Positions 7,491 to 16,428 of a stretch of 64,000 nt of DNA are shown here, piece after piece. The DNA comes from Bacteroidaceae bacterium (lineage in GTDB: Bacteria > Bacteroidota > Bacteroidia > Bacteroidales > Bacteroidaceae), in the NCBI GenBank assembly GCA_017522915.1, contig JAFWXX010000023.1, positions 1-64,000 of the forward strand, written 5' to 3'. A model generated the notes under the pieces. That model was not told the DNA's origin. It saw only the letters and a list, made by a program, of their open reading frames with translations, and searched no databases. The position numbers and the translations under genes are program-made. Every line of letters starts with the position of its first letter. Position 1 is the stretch's first letter.

Positions 7491-8468
7491 ATGAAAAACA
7501 GATTCTTTATTACTATTGCAGTATTGTTCTGCGTTGCACTCTCTTCTGTTGCACAGACTACGGCTCTTGTGGTTTATGACGGCGGTTATTTTGTAAAGAA
7601 CGGAAAAGAGTGGGCCGAGTACCGTCCTGGGGACAAGATTGGGCCATGGAATGAATATGTAGAATACAATGAGAACGACCGGTTTTACTATATAAGAAGC
7701 AAGAGGTGCAATGTTGCAGTACCTAAGATTGCTCGTGACAAGATTCTTGTCGATCGCAAGAAGCGTGGTGCATGGGAGGTGGTGTACAATACGATAAGCG
7801 TTCATCCTATCTGCCCTTATAAGAATGGTCTTTTCTATTGCTATACGACTTCCAGTACGGAATATGACGGCTATTTTGTGCGTGACAACGACAAGTGGAT
7901 TGAGTTCCGACCCAACATGAAGCGTGAAGCATGGGCCGAATTCAAGCAAACAGGTGAGGATGAGAATTTCTTTATTCTTAAAAGTGTACATAATACGGTA
8001 TATGTCCCTAAATCGATGAATAACCGGTTTGTTATAAAGAAGAACGGCAACAACAGTTGGAGAGGTGGCTATACGACGTCTGCAATATACGACCGTTCCG
8101 CAATGTATGATTACAATCTTATATACCGGAATACCTTTACGGTAAAAAGAGAAAAGGATTTCAGGCCGGCAACAGGAAGCTCCCGTGTGAGTTTCGACCG
8201 TAATGGCAATGTGCAGGTTGCTACCGGCGGTAGGTTCTACGATTTCAAATACAGGAGCATAAAGCACGGTATGTACAATAATACTCCAGCTATACATATA
8301 TCGATAGATGACAAGAATAATATATGGATTCTCTCAAAAGAGCAGTGTATCGTCGATTGCAGAAGCGTGGGCAAGAAGATGAGCCTTTCCGGCTCCGACA
8401 ACAAAGCTGCATATAATGAGATACGTGAAATCTTCAGGATAAATCCGATAATATTCTGGGGTGAATGA
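7491..8468 (+). CDS. Secreted protein with two copies of an unknown repeat domain
   Basis: A 325-residue exported protein (signal peptide MKNRFFITIAVLFCVALSSVAQ) that I cannot assign to a family. It contains a tandem duplication of about 73 residues: copy A about 29-101 (YDGGYFVKNGKEWAEYRP...YYIRSKRCNVAVPK...WEVVYNT) and copy B about 125-196 (YDGYFVRDNDKWIEFRP...FFILKSVHNTVYVPK...WRGGYTT). The shared order is YDG-YFV-W-E-RP, an aromatic strand, then VPK. The C-terminal 125 residues are unrelated. It follows the 494-residue protein after 20 bp and probably ends the ECF operon. Confidence 0.65.
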   Translation: MKNRFFITIAVLFCVALSSVAQTTALVVYDGGYFVKNGKEWAEYRPGDKIGPWNEYVEYNENDRFYYIRSKRCNVAVPKIARDKILVDRKKRGAWEVVYNTISVHPICPYKNGLFYCYTTSSTEYDGYFVRDNDKWIEFRPNMKREAWAEFKQTGEDENFFILKSVHNTVYVPKSMNNRFVIKKNGNNSWRGGYTTSAIYDRSAMYDYNLIYRNTFTVKREKDFRPATGSSRVSFDRNGNVQVATGGRFYDFKYRSIKHGMYNNTPAIHISIDDKNNIWILSKEQCIVDCRSVGKKMSLSGSDNKAAYNEIREIFRINPIIFWGE

Positions 8469-8473
8469 ACGGT

Positions 8474-8504
8474 TTTGTCTTTTTACGTTTAAATGTTATA
8501 TTTG
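8474..8504 (+). promoter_or_regulatory. Bacteroidales promoter (TTTG-N19-TATATTTG)
   Basis: TTTG at 8474-8477 and TATATTTG at 8497-8504, 19 nt apart, match the -33/-7 consensus of the Bacteroidales primary sigma factor exactly. It lies just after the stop of the upstream gene and 22 bp before the lipoprotein start, so the lipoprotein can be transcribed apart from the ECF operon. Confidence 0.8.
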
Positions 8505-8526
8505 CAGTAAACAAAAATATTGGATA

Positions 8527-9015
8527 ATGAAGAATTTGATATTCGTGGCTTTGCTTCTCGTTTTATCTCTTACGGTTTCGTGTACATCAGACCCTAAGGA
8601 TAGGCTTGAGAATCTGCTTGAGAGGGTAGAGAATAATGGCAATTCATTCAATGAAGAGGAGTGGGAATCTGTCTTCAATGAGCTTGATTGTATAGAAAAC
8701 GAGATTGACAAGAAAAATTACAGCAAGGAGGAGCTGCGTGAGATTGGGCGACTTAAGGGCCGGTTGTTAGGATGCATTACAAGAACTGCATTAGGCGATA
8801 TGCAGGAACAGTTGACTGGCCTTTCTGCAATTCTGACAGGGGGACTGGTAGGTTTTCTTGAGGCCTTTGATGTTGATGTGAACAAATATGAGTTGAGTGA
8901 TGAGGAACTTGAGAACATCGAGATGCGTCTTAAAGATGAAATTCTGAAGATAAGAATGGAACTGAAACTCGGGCTTGAAGAGGCATCAAAGTATGTTGAG
9001 GATATCGCAGAATAG
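8527..9015 (+). CDS. Small lipoprotein of unknown function
   Basis: A 162-residue predicted lipoprotein starting MKNLIFVALLLVLSLTVSC, with the lipobox cysteine at residue 19 (LTVSC). A longer reading from 8461 is rejected because it overlaps the previous stop and would bury the signal peptide. The mature protein is highly charged and helical (RLENLLERVENNGNSFNEEEWESVFNE..., ending IRMELKLGLEEASKYVEDI), with a short hydrophobic GLSAILTGGLVGFLEAF patch that could touch membrane. It resembles small helical Bacteroidetes lipoproteins such as DUF6565, but I would not assign it. Confidence 0.7.
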   Translation: MKNLIFVALLLVLSLTVSCTSDPKDRLENLLERVENNGNSFNEEEWESVFNELDCIENEIDKKNYSKEELREIGRLKGRLLGCITRTALGDMQEQLTGLSAILTGGLVGFLEAFDVDVNKYELSDEELENIEMRLKDEILKIRMELKLGLEEASKYVEDIAE

Positions 9016-9034
9016 TTTATAATAAACAAATCTC

Positions 9035-9088
9035 ATTATAATATACAAATCTCCCCATTGCACAATGGGGAGATTTGTATATTATAAT
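9035..9088. terminator. Bidirectional terminator: perfect 26-bp hairpin
   Basis: Arms 9035-9060 and 9063-9088 are perfectly complementary with only CA between them. It sits between the convergent lipoprotein and glutaminase genes, and the glutaminase stop codon (9082-9084) lies inside the right arm. Confidence 0.85.
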
Positions 9089-10071
9089 GTTACAGCCTTC
9101 TCTTCTACCATAACGGCTCTTTTGCCGTTGAATATGTGAAGCCCAAGATTATCCATTATCTGTTTCAAGGCAAGCTGTCCTTTTACAGAGTTTCCCGAAC
9201 TGTCTATTGGCGGCGCAAAAACGGCGATACCAAAGATGCCGGGAAGCACACCTATGATGCCGCCGCTCACGCCGGATTTGGCAGGGATTCCACAACTGAA
9301 CATCCAGTCACCGGTGTGCTCATAGAGCCCGACCGATGCAAGCAACGAAGTTACTTTCTCTGCGTATATCTCATCGAAGACTCTCTTGCCGGTTGTTGGG
9401 TTATATCCGCCGCAAGCGATGGTTCCGGCCATAATGGAAAGTTGTGTGGCAGTGACACCCAAAGAGCATTGACGAGTGTAGAGGTCGAGCGACATCTCCG
9501 GTTCGTCGTATATTCGGTTGTAGCTCTTCAAGAGCCATGCTATGGCGCGGTTGTTATGGTTGCTTACACTCTCCGACCTGTACAGTTCGTCGATAAGAGT
9601 CACCTCACTGCCGCACAACTCTGCAATGTTTTTTACAATCGCATCCCACTTCCCGCGGCCGTTGCCCACCGGGCATACCATGCTTACGGCGGATATTGCC
9701 CCGGCATTTACCAGAGGGGTAGAAGGATGCTCGTTTTCGAGCAGGATAGCAAGCACCGAGTTGAACGGCATGCCCGTGGCATCGGCACCAATCATATCGA
9801 GCAGCGTCCCGGAACCGTAATCCTTGAGTACAAGTATGGCTGTCGCTACCTTTGAAATCGACTCTATGCCAAAGCGGTAGCTGCAGTCGCCTACTGTTAT
9901 CATCTCACCGTCGGGCAAGCATACTGCTATTCCGAACAGGTCTTTATCGACGCTGGCAAGATATGGTATATAATCGGCATTCTTTCCATCCTTGTTGTCC
10001 TTGAGACCGAAGTATGCATCATGCACGGCAATCTTCAGCTCTTCTCTCGTAATCCTTCTATCCCTATTCAT
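9082..10071 (-). CDS. glsA: Glutaminase A
   Basis: A 329-residue cytoplasmic enzyme that hydrolyses glutamine to glutamate and ammonia, of the beta-lactamase-fold bacterial glutaminase family. The catalytic SxxK pair is visible in SISK (71-74), with FGIESISK upstream and NAGAIS (about 122-127) and SNHNNRAIAWLLKS as further family motifs. Length is normal for the family. It lies 3 bp downstream of glutamate decarboxylase, so the two are surely one operon. Together they turn glutamine into GABA while releasing ammonia and consuming a proton, an acid-resistance function. Confidence 0.96.
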   Translation of the reverse strand: MNRDRRITREELKIAVHDAYFGLKDNKDGKNADYIPYLASVDKDLFGIAVCLPDGEMITVGDCSYRFGIESISKVATAILVLKDYGSGTLLDMIGADATGMPFNSVLAILLENEHPSTPLVNAGAISAVSMVCPVGNGRGKWDAIVKNIAELCGSEVTLIDELYRSESVSNHNNRAIAWLLKSYNRIYDEPEMSLDLYTRQCSLGVTATQLSIMAGTIACGGYNPTTGKRVFDEIYAEKVTSLLASVGLYEHTGDWMFSCGIPAKSGVSGGIIGVLPGIFGIAVFAPPIDSSGNSVKGQLALKQIMDNLGLHIFNGKRAVMVEEKAVTL

Positions 10072-10074
10072 GAC

Positions 10075-11502
10075 TTATCCTTTTCCTGTGTGAGTATATA
10101 CAGTTCCTTTAACCTTAATGTTGCTCTCTATGCTCATGCGAGACGGTGTCGGGTACTGCAGCTTGTCGAGTTCGGCAACGGCATCCCTGATATCGCTCAT
10201 GAGCTGGTCGGCCATGTCGCGGCTGAAGCCTTGACGCACCACAATTCGCATGACAATAGTATCCTGCAGCGTGTCGGGAAGAGTGTATGCCGGTACCATC
10301 CAACCATTCTGTTTTAGCCTGTCCTGCAAATCGTAAAGTGTCCATTTGCAATTCTTTGCATGCTCTTTCTTCATCTCCCAGATGAAGAGAGGGTTGGTCA
10401 CTTCGCTGCTATAGTTGGTGAACTGCTTCATCTTTCCGATCTCCTGATGCATGTATTTGGCAATCTCCATAGTATTGTGCTGTATGCCCTTGTAGCCTTC
10501 GAAACCAAGACGTATGAACTGGTAGTATTGTCCGAGTATCTGCGCTGCAGGGCGTGAGAAGTTAAGGCCCACCTGTGTCACTTCGGCACCAAGATAGTTG
10601 ACGCTGAACGACATGCTGTCGGGAAGGAACTTCTTGTCTTTCCATACAATCCAGCCGAGGCCCGGATATACAAGTCCGTACTTGTGTCCGCTGGTACTTA
10701 TGGATAGTACCCATTTCAAGCGGAAGTCCCATTCCAACGATGGCTGGAGGAACGGCAGGATAAAACCGCCTGATGCAGCATCGACGTGGATAGGAATATC
10801 GTAGCCGGTTTTCTTGTTGAACTCTTCAAGCTCGTCGTTCAGTGCCTTTACGTCATCGTTCAGTCCTGTCCAGGTGACACCCATTATAGGAACTACGCAT
10901 ATAGTATTCTCGTCGCACTTCGCAATGGCTTCTTTGGGGCATAGAGTAAGCTTTTCGGCACTCAATGGCACTGTTCTCATCTCAATCTGCCAGAGTTGGG
11001 CAAACTTCTCCCAAACAACCTGGTAGGCCGATGATATTACAAAGTTGGGCTTGTCGTACGGCTTGCCGGCCGCTATGCGGCGTTTCTTCCAGCGTTGCCA
11101 CGCTGCCACGCCACCAAGCATACATGCTTCGCTCGAACCTATTCCCAATGCTCCGGCTTTCCATTTGGCCTGTTCTGGGGTGTTCCATAGGTTTGCGATG
11201 ATGTTGATGCACTTTGCGCACATTACTGCTATTCGGGGATACTCTGTCTCGTCGATATAGTTCATGGCAATGGCATCGTTCATCAGCTTGGTGGCGTACG
11301 GGTCCATATATGTAGTAACGAAAGTGGCCAGGTTCAGGCGAGGCTGTGTCTGGGCATAAGTCTCATCCTTTACCATGCGGTACGCAATCTCAGGCATGGT
11401 GGGGTGCTGTGGAATCTTGTCGCATGGCGAACTCTTTAGCATCTCTTCCGATCCGAATACGGATGTTGTCACTGTTGTCTTGCAATCTTCTTGCTTCATC
11501 AT
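10075..11502 (-). CDS. gadB: Glutamate decarboxylase (PLP-dependent)
   Basis: A 475-residue group II decarboxylase that converts glutamate to GABA and CO2, consuming a cytoplasmic proton. The PLP lysine is Lys274 in SISTSGHKYGL, with DAASGG (241-246) just before and ALGIGSSEACMLGG for phosphate binding, all as in E. coli GadA/GadB. A histidine near the C-terminus (471) recalls the pH-gating histidine of E. coli GadB, though the tail differs. It is co-transcribed with glsA. No GadC-type antiporter lies adjacent; the next gene outward is a divergent MFS exporter. Confidence 0.96.
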   Translation of the reverse strand: MMKQEDCKTTVTTSVFGSEEMLKSSPCDKIPQHPTMPEIAYRMVKDETYAQTQPRLNLATFVTTYMDPYATKLMNDAIAMNYIDETEYPRIAVMCAKCINIIANLWNTPEQAKWKAGALGIGSSEACMLGGVAAWQRWKKRRIAAGKPYDKPNFVISSAYQVVWEKFAQLWQIEMRTVPLSAEKLTLCPKEAIAKCDENTICVVPIMGVTWTGLNDDVKALNDELEEFNKKTGYDIPIHVDAASGGFILPFLQPSLEWDFRLKWVLSISTSGHKYGLVYPGLGWIVWKDKKFLPDSMSFSVNYLGAEVTQVGLNFSRPAAQILGQYYQFIRLGFEGYKGIQHNTMEIAKYMHQEIGKMKQFTNYSSEVTNPLFIWEMKKEHAKNCKWTLYDLQDRLKQNGWMVPAYTLPDTLQDTIVMRIVVRQGFSRDMADQLMSDIRDAVAELDKLQYPTPSRMSIESNIKVKGTVYTHTGKG

Positions 11503-11601
11503 ACTTGAATTTTAATAGGTAAAACAATTGTTCAGAATGTAACTATGGAACATTGGATGTGACAAAAGGGTTTACGGTTTTATCTTTTTTTATGACGATT
11601 C

Positions 11602-11621
11602 AACATTCGGGCTTGAATGTT
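11602..11621. promoter_or_regulatory. Inverted repeat in the gadB / MFS divergent region
   Basis: AACATTC (11602-11608) and GAATGTT (11615-11621) are separated by 6 nt in the 148-bp region between the divergent genes. It has the form of a small dimer-binding operator. No factor is known. Confidence 0.35.
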
Positions 11622-11650
11622 TGTTATGCAACTTGTAAACATTTGCTGTT

Positions 11651-12847
11651 ATGAAGATGATTAATACTGGAAAGGGCAGTATAACCCTTTTGGCCTTGTT
11701 GGGTATATGGTCGGTATCGGCTTTGACTTCATTGCCTGGTCTGGCGGTATCGCCGATATCGGAAGAGCTTGCGAAGATTTTTCCCTCTGCAACGGAACTG
11801 GATATACAGTTGCTGACAACATTGCCGTCGCTGCTTATAATACCTTTTATATTGCTGGCCGGTTATATGAGTGAAAGAGTGGGGCATATCAGATTGTTGT
11901 ACATTGGGTTATATCTGTTTCTTTTAAGCGGCGCATTGTATTTTGTGTGCTCCTCCATAACGCAGCTTATTTTGGTCAGTGCCATGCTTGGAATAGGTGC
12001 CGGAATAATCATACCGCTATCGACAGCTTTGGTCTCAATATTCTTTACAGGAGATGAGCGTACAAGGCAGTACGGATATGTATCGGCAATAATCAATGTG
12101 GCATTGGTGCTTGCAACTGCAGTTACCGGGTGGCTGGCCGACATACAATGGAGATTGCCATTCCTTGTATATCTCCTGCCTTTGGTATCAATACTGCTGG
12201 TGCCGGCAATTAGAAAGGAGGAAAGGGGGATGGATGTCGCGGACGGAACAGGCAGGAACTGTGGCGGAAGAATAGATTATCACCGTCTGTACAAATATAT
12301 GCTTTATTACTTGCTTATTACATATCTTGTTATAATAGTGAGCATAAACCTGCCGTTCCTGCTTGGGAAATATGGATATGACAGTGCTGTCTCCGGGCTT
12401 GTTACATCGCTCTTCTTTCTTGCAATGATGCTGCCGGGGCTCTTCATAAACCGCATACTTGCTGTTTTGGGGCGTAATGTACTGCTTTGGTCGTTGCTGC
12501 TTATAGGGTTGGGATTGCTCGATGTATATCTCAACAGCTCATTGGCATTTATAATATTAGGTTGTGCTGCTGCCGGTTTCGGGTATGGGGTTGCGCAGCC
12601 TTATATATATGACAAGGTATCGACGCTTGCGACAGGGAGTAAAGTAACCTATGCGCTTGCACTTGTAATGGTCATGAACTATGTGGCGATAGTAATCTCT
12701 CCTTTCATTGTTGAATGGGGGCAGGAGTTGGCCGGTGTAAAAGGTGAGGGCTTTCCGTTTCTTATGAATGCAATAATAGCTGCTTCTGCATTGGCGATGA
12801 TATGGATGCGCAGGGCTGTAGTTAGCAGGGATAAACATATTATGTGA
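11651..12847 (+). CDS. MFS transporter
   Basis: A 398-residue inner membrane protein with about 12 transmembrane helices. The loop after helix 2 has GYMSERVGHIRLL, the MFS motif A region (usually GxLaDrxGrr), and the last helices are preceded by a short cytoplasmic segment. It resembles CynX/YfcJ-like efflux members, but substrate cannot be inferred. Its stop overlaps the next start by one base (TGATG), so it is translationally coupled with a DMT-family transporter; two exporters in one operon is compatible with metabolite or drug efflux. Confidence 0.85.
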   Translation: MKMINTGKGSITLLALLGIWSVSALTSLPGLAVSPISEELAKIFPSATELDIQLLTTLPSLLIIPFILLAGYMSERVGHIRLLYIGLYLFLLSGALYFVCSSITQLILVSAMLGIGAGIIIPLSTALVSIFFTGDERTRQYGYVSAIINVALVLATAVTGWLADIQWRLPFLVYLLPLVSILLVPAIRKEERGMDVADGTGRNCGGRIDYHRLYKYMLYYLLITYLVIIVSINLPFLLGKYGYDSAVSGLVTSLFFLAMMLPGLFINRILAVLGRNVLLWSLLLIGLGLLDVYLNSSLAFIILGCAAAGFGYGVAQPYIYDKVSTLATGSKVTYALALVMVMNYVAIVISPFIVEWGQELAGVKGEGFPFLMNAIIAASALAMIWMRRAVVSRDKHIM

Positions 12848-13734
12848 TGAACAACTATACAAAAGGCTCTTTGGCACTTTTTGTGGCAAGGATTTTCAGC
12901 GGATTGAACGTAAATGTGTTAGGATATCTGCTGCCATTGTGGATTGCTCCACTGGCATGTGTCACCTTGCGTTTGCTTTTCGGGTCGGCAGTTTTTCTCA
13001 TTGTCGGCATATATACGAAACCTGAGAACATTGCATTGGGTGACAAACTTAAACTTGTAGCTCTTGGCGCATTCGGAATATTCGGTTATATGTCCTTGTA
13101 TGCGTTGAGCCTGAGTTATACAACACCGGTCAGTTTTGCGATATTCAATGCTATGCAGCCTCTCTGGGTTGTGATAGTTTCGGCTGTAATTTACCGTGAG
13201 AGTGTCGATTACCGAAAGCTTCTAGGCCTGGCACTGGGTTTCGCCGGAGCATTGCTATGCATACTTTCCGAACCGTCGGGCAGGGCTGCCAGCAATCCTT
13301 TGCTAGGTAATATGCTTGCTATTGCCGCTTCTGTAATATATGCAATATACCTTGTCTTTTCGGCAAGGTTCGCCGGGCGTTTCGCAAGTACCACAATCCT
13401 GCGTTACACATTTACTTCAGCCGCAACAGTATCGTTGTTTGCAACACTGTTTTTCGGGTTCACAGCACCTATGTTTGAGGATGGTTTCAAGGTTCTGCCA
13501 TTTGCTCTTCTGGCCTTTGTTCTTGTTTTCCCTACAGTCGTTACATATTTCCTTATACCAATAGGGCTCAAGTATCTTAAGAGTGCGGTAGTGGCCCTGT
13601 ATGGCTATGTGACGCTTATTGTTGCAGCTGTTGTCTCATTCATAATGGGTGTTGACAAATTTGAACCGGTTGTCCTGCTTTCATTGATACTCATAGGGGT
13701 GAGCATATATCTGGTTGGCATTTCGGATAATTGA
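12847..13734 (+). CDS. DMT-superfamily transporter (EamA family)
   Basis: A 295-residue inner membrane protein with ten predicted helices arranged as two EamA repeats (about 8-140 and 155-290). The repeat hallmarks are visible: FAIFNAMQPLWVVIVSAVIYRE in the first and SAVVALYGYVTLIVAAVVSFI in the second. Members export amino acids, nucleotides or toxic metabolites. The start ATG overlaps the MFS stop by one base; a GTG one codon upstream is possible. Substrate unknown. Confidence 0.88.
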   Translation: MNNYTKGSLALFVARIFSGLNVNVLGYLLPLWIAPLACVTLRLLFGSAVFLIVGIYTKPENIALGDKLKLVALGAFGIFGYMSLYALSLSYTTPVSFAIFNAMQPLWVVIVSAVIYRESVDYRKLLGLALGFAGALLCILSEPSGRAASNPLLGNMLAIAASVIYAIYLVFSARFAGRFASTTILRYTFTSAATVSLFATLFFGFTAPMFEDGFKVLPFALLAFVLVFPTVVTYFLIPIGLKYLKSAVVALYGYVTLIVAAVVSFIMGVDKFEPVVLLSLILIGVSIYLVGISDN

Positions 13735-13807
13735 CGGGTTGTTGCGTAATTGTTTATTGACTTCGATTTAAATAGTTGTCATATATGGATGTTTCGGAAT
13801 TTTTGAT

Positions 13808-13815
13808 TATTTTTG
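13808..13815 (+). promoter_or_regulatory. -7 element TATTTTTG upstream of the M6 protease
   Basis: TATTTTTG matches TAnnTTTG and lies 40 bp upstream of the protease start. A good TTTG at the -33 position is not seen, so this is a partial match. Confidence 0.5.
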
Positions 13816-13855
13816 CACATTAAGGATTTTATTGCAAATAATCATTTTCCTGAAT

Positions 13856-16378
13856 ATGAAGAAAATATTTTTACTCATTATCATGTTGGGTGTTATGGTG
13901 TCGGCCTTTGCTGCGCCTGCATACCGTAAGCCTTTTAAAGTAAAACAGTCCGATGGTACGGAACTTACAGTCGTTCTTGCCGGTGACGAGTCCATTCATT
14001 ATTTCGTTACTCTTGACGGCAAGCCGTTGGTCAAGGAACCGAACGGAGACTATATGTATGCGTCATTCTCCGAAGAGGGGCACTTCGTCTCATTGAAGAT
14101 GCTTGCCCATGATTCCGGAAACCGCAGTTTGCTTGAAGAGGCATTGCTCTCTTCTGTTGACTATGAACAGATGGCTGCATCGGTAAACAAGGCTGCAAAA
14201 GCCCGTTCAGCATCATTCAAGGCTGCAGCGCAGAAGGCCGGTTCGCAGATAACCCCTGAAGGTGATGTGAATGTTGCTGTTGTTCTGGTGCAGTTCAATG
14301 ATGTGAAGTTTACATACACCAAGGAGGATATAAATAACCTCTTGAATACAGAAGGCTATAAATTGGAGAATCCTTTTGCCGAAAGCGTAGGAAGTGCGCG
14401 CGATTACTTCCTTGCACAGTCCGATGGAAAGTTCCGCCCGAACTTTATGGTGACAGATATTGTGACTTTGAGCAATAATATGTCGTACTATGGCGGAAAT
14501 GATGCAAACGGTGATGATGTAAAAGCAAGCTTTGCCGTAAGAGAGGGTATTCAGAAGGCCGATGCTGCATTTGATTTCTCAAAGTGTGACAACAACGGCG
14601 ATGGCGAGGTGGAGTTCGTGTATTGTATCTATGCAGGTTATTCTGAATCTTACGGTGCTGACGAGAATACGATATGGCCACACCAGTGGGCTCTTCGTGC
14701 ACAGGCCGGTGCTATAACTGTTGACGGTGTCAAGTGTGATACTTATGCATGCAGCGGTGAGTTGGTGTATAACGAAAGCTATGAATCAGAAATAGGTAAG
14801 GTACTTGCGGGTATAGGACTTATCTGCCACGAATTCTCACACTGCTTGGGATTGCATGATGTGTATGATGTTACATACGAGAGCGGAAACTGGGGTATGG
14901 ATTATTGGGATGTTATGGACCAGGGCAATTATGCTGCAGAAGGTTATGTTCCTGTAGGTTACAGTGCGTATCAGAGAGACTTCTGCGGTTGGAGAGACCT
15001 TGTTGTGATTGACGGGAAAGGTGACTATTCAATGGAGCCTCTTACTCGCGGTGGTGTAGGATACAAAGTTGTGAACGATGCCAACAGCAATGAGTATTAT
15101 ATATTGGAGAACCGCAAGCAGGAGGAGTGGGACAGCTATCTGTTCAACAGCGGAATGCTTGTAATACATGTTGATTACAACAAGTCGGCTTGGGATAACA
15201 ATACGATCAATACGACAAAAAATCACCCGCGATATACCTTGATTCCAGCAGACAACAGCTTGGATGCTTACGGCGATGTCTCTACGCAACAGTTTGTTGC
15301 CAGTCTCAAGGGTGATGTGTGGCCTGGAACGAGCGGAAGTACAGAACTTACAAACACGTCTGTTCCTGCTGCCAAGGTATATACAGGAGGTTATATGAAC
15401 AAGCCGATACGTGATATAAAGTATGAGAATGATGTTATTTCATTCAATTTTAAGGGCGGTGTGTTTGATTCTGCTCCAACAGTGCTGCCTGCAACAGATA
15501 TCACAGAGAATTCTTTTATAGCCAACTGGGATGTTCTTGAAGGTGCTGACGAATATTATGTTGAGGTAAGCAAGCTTGCAGATGTTGAAGAGGGTACAGG
15601 TGACCTTGTAGAGATATTTGCTGATGACTTTATAGGATGTACAAAAACAAATACGGACATAACTTCGACGCTTGATTCATACACGGCGGTAAAAGGATGG
15701 ACAGGTTATAAAATTTACAGTGAAGGTGGAGTTATACGTGTCGGGACAGCTGCTGTTTCAGGTTGGCTCAAGACTCCTATGATGGATGCTTTCGGCTTGC
15801 TCAATATTGAGTTCACAACAGCTTTATATAATGCAAATGATAAGGGTGTTGTGCTTACCGTATCTGTTAAGGATGCAAATGGCAGCATAATAGCAACAGA
15901 GAACTTTGTTCCTGTATCAGAGCATGTCGAGCACAGCATGTCTGCCAATGTGAACGGTAATTTCTATATTGAGTTCAGTACAGAGAATGTAGAAAATGTT
16001 GAGGGAGTTACTGAGAGGTACCGTGCAAACCTTGATAACTTGATTATCTCTGCAGCGTCTTCTGTGTCATCGGAGGTTGTTGCCAGTGTCGTGACAAGTG
16101 AGACAAGTCATAAGTTCGAAGGCTTGGAGAAAGGATGCAACTATCGATATAGAGTTCAGGCAAGAGACGAATACGGTTCTTCCGATTTCTCTGTTTATGA
16201 ATCTTTGCCATACGCTACATCAATTGGTGATGTTGTTGCCGAAAACGGTTCTGTAGAGATTTATACTCTTTCGGGTGTGAAAATCTATTCCGGTAGTGCA
16301 GATGCGGCTCCGGCTCTTGTAAATGGTGTATATATTATAAAATCAGGAACGGTAGTGAAGAAAATAGCTGTCAAGTGA
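13856..16378 (+). CDS. Secreted M6-family zinc metalloprotease with T9SS-like C-terminal domain
   Basis: An 840-residue exported protease. Start MKKIFLLIIMLGVMVSAFA is chosen for its signal peptide. The zinc site HEFSHCLGLHD (His325, Glu326, His329, with the third ligand in the usual downstream position) matches M6/immune-inhibitor-A metalloproteases, followed by WGMDYWDVMDQGNY with the Met-turn. The N-terminal 50-110 region looks like a propeptide. After the catalytic domain come Fn3-like beta domains (about 540-790), and the C-terminus (GVYIIKSGTVVKKIAVK) resembles type A T9SS sorting signals. It is followed by a strong terminator. Whether the host has a T9SS cannot be seen here. Confidence 0.9.
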   Translation: MKKIFLLIIMLGVMVSAFAAPAYRKPFKVKQSDGTELTVVLAGDESIHYFVTLDGKPLVKEPNGDYMYASFSEEGHFVSLKMLAHDSGNRSLLEEALLSSVDYEQMAASVNKAAKARSASFKAAAQKAGSQITPEGDVNVAVVLVQFNDVKFTYTKEDINNLLNTEGYKLENPFAESVGSARDYFLAQSDGKFRPNFMVTDIVTLSNNMSYYGGNDANGDDVKASFAVREGIQKADAAFDFSKCDNNGDGEVEFVYCIYAGYSESYGADENTIWPHQWALRAQAGAITVDGVKCDTYACSGELVYNESYESEIGKVLAGIGLICHEFSHCLGLHDVYDVTYESGNWGMDYWDVMDQGNYAAEGYVPVGYSAYQRDFCGWRDLVVIDGKGDYSMEPLTRGGVGYKVVNDANSNEYYILENRKQEEWDSYLFNSGMLVIHVDYNKSAWDNNTINTTKNHPRYTLIPADNSLDAYGDVSTQQFVASLKGDVWPGTSGSTELTNTSVPAAKVYTGGYMNKPIRDIKYENDVISFNFKGGVFDSAPTVLPATDITENSFIANWDVLEGADEYYVEVSKLADVEEGTGDLVEIFADDFIGCTKTNTDITSTLDSYTAVKGWTGYKIYSEGGVIRVGTAAVSGWLKTPMMDAFGLLNIEFTTALYNANDKGVVLTVSVKDANGSIIATENFVPVSEHVEHSMSANVNGNFYIEFSTENVENVEGVTERYRANLDNLIISAASSVSSEVVASVVTSETSHKFEGLEKGCNYRYRVQARDEYGSSDFSVYESLPYATSIGDVVAENGSVEIYTLSGVKIYSGSADAAPALVNGVYIIKSGTVVKKIAVK

Positions 16379-16399
16379 CAGATAATATACGTACTGTAT

Positions 16400-16428
16400 A
16401 AAAAGCCGCCTTTGTGCGGCTTTTTTTG
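16400..16428 (+). terminator. Rho-independent terminator of the M6 protease gene
   Basis: AAAAAGCCGC (16400-16409) pairs with GCGGCTTTTT (16416-16425) over a 6-nt loop and runs into further T residues, 20 bp after the protease stop. Confidence 0.93.

Noticed and set aside
7188-8297. 369-codon open frame on the minus strand
   Set aside because: Antisense to two exported proteins with clear signal peptides in a packed operon. Composition is that of a shadow frame.
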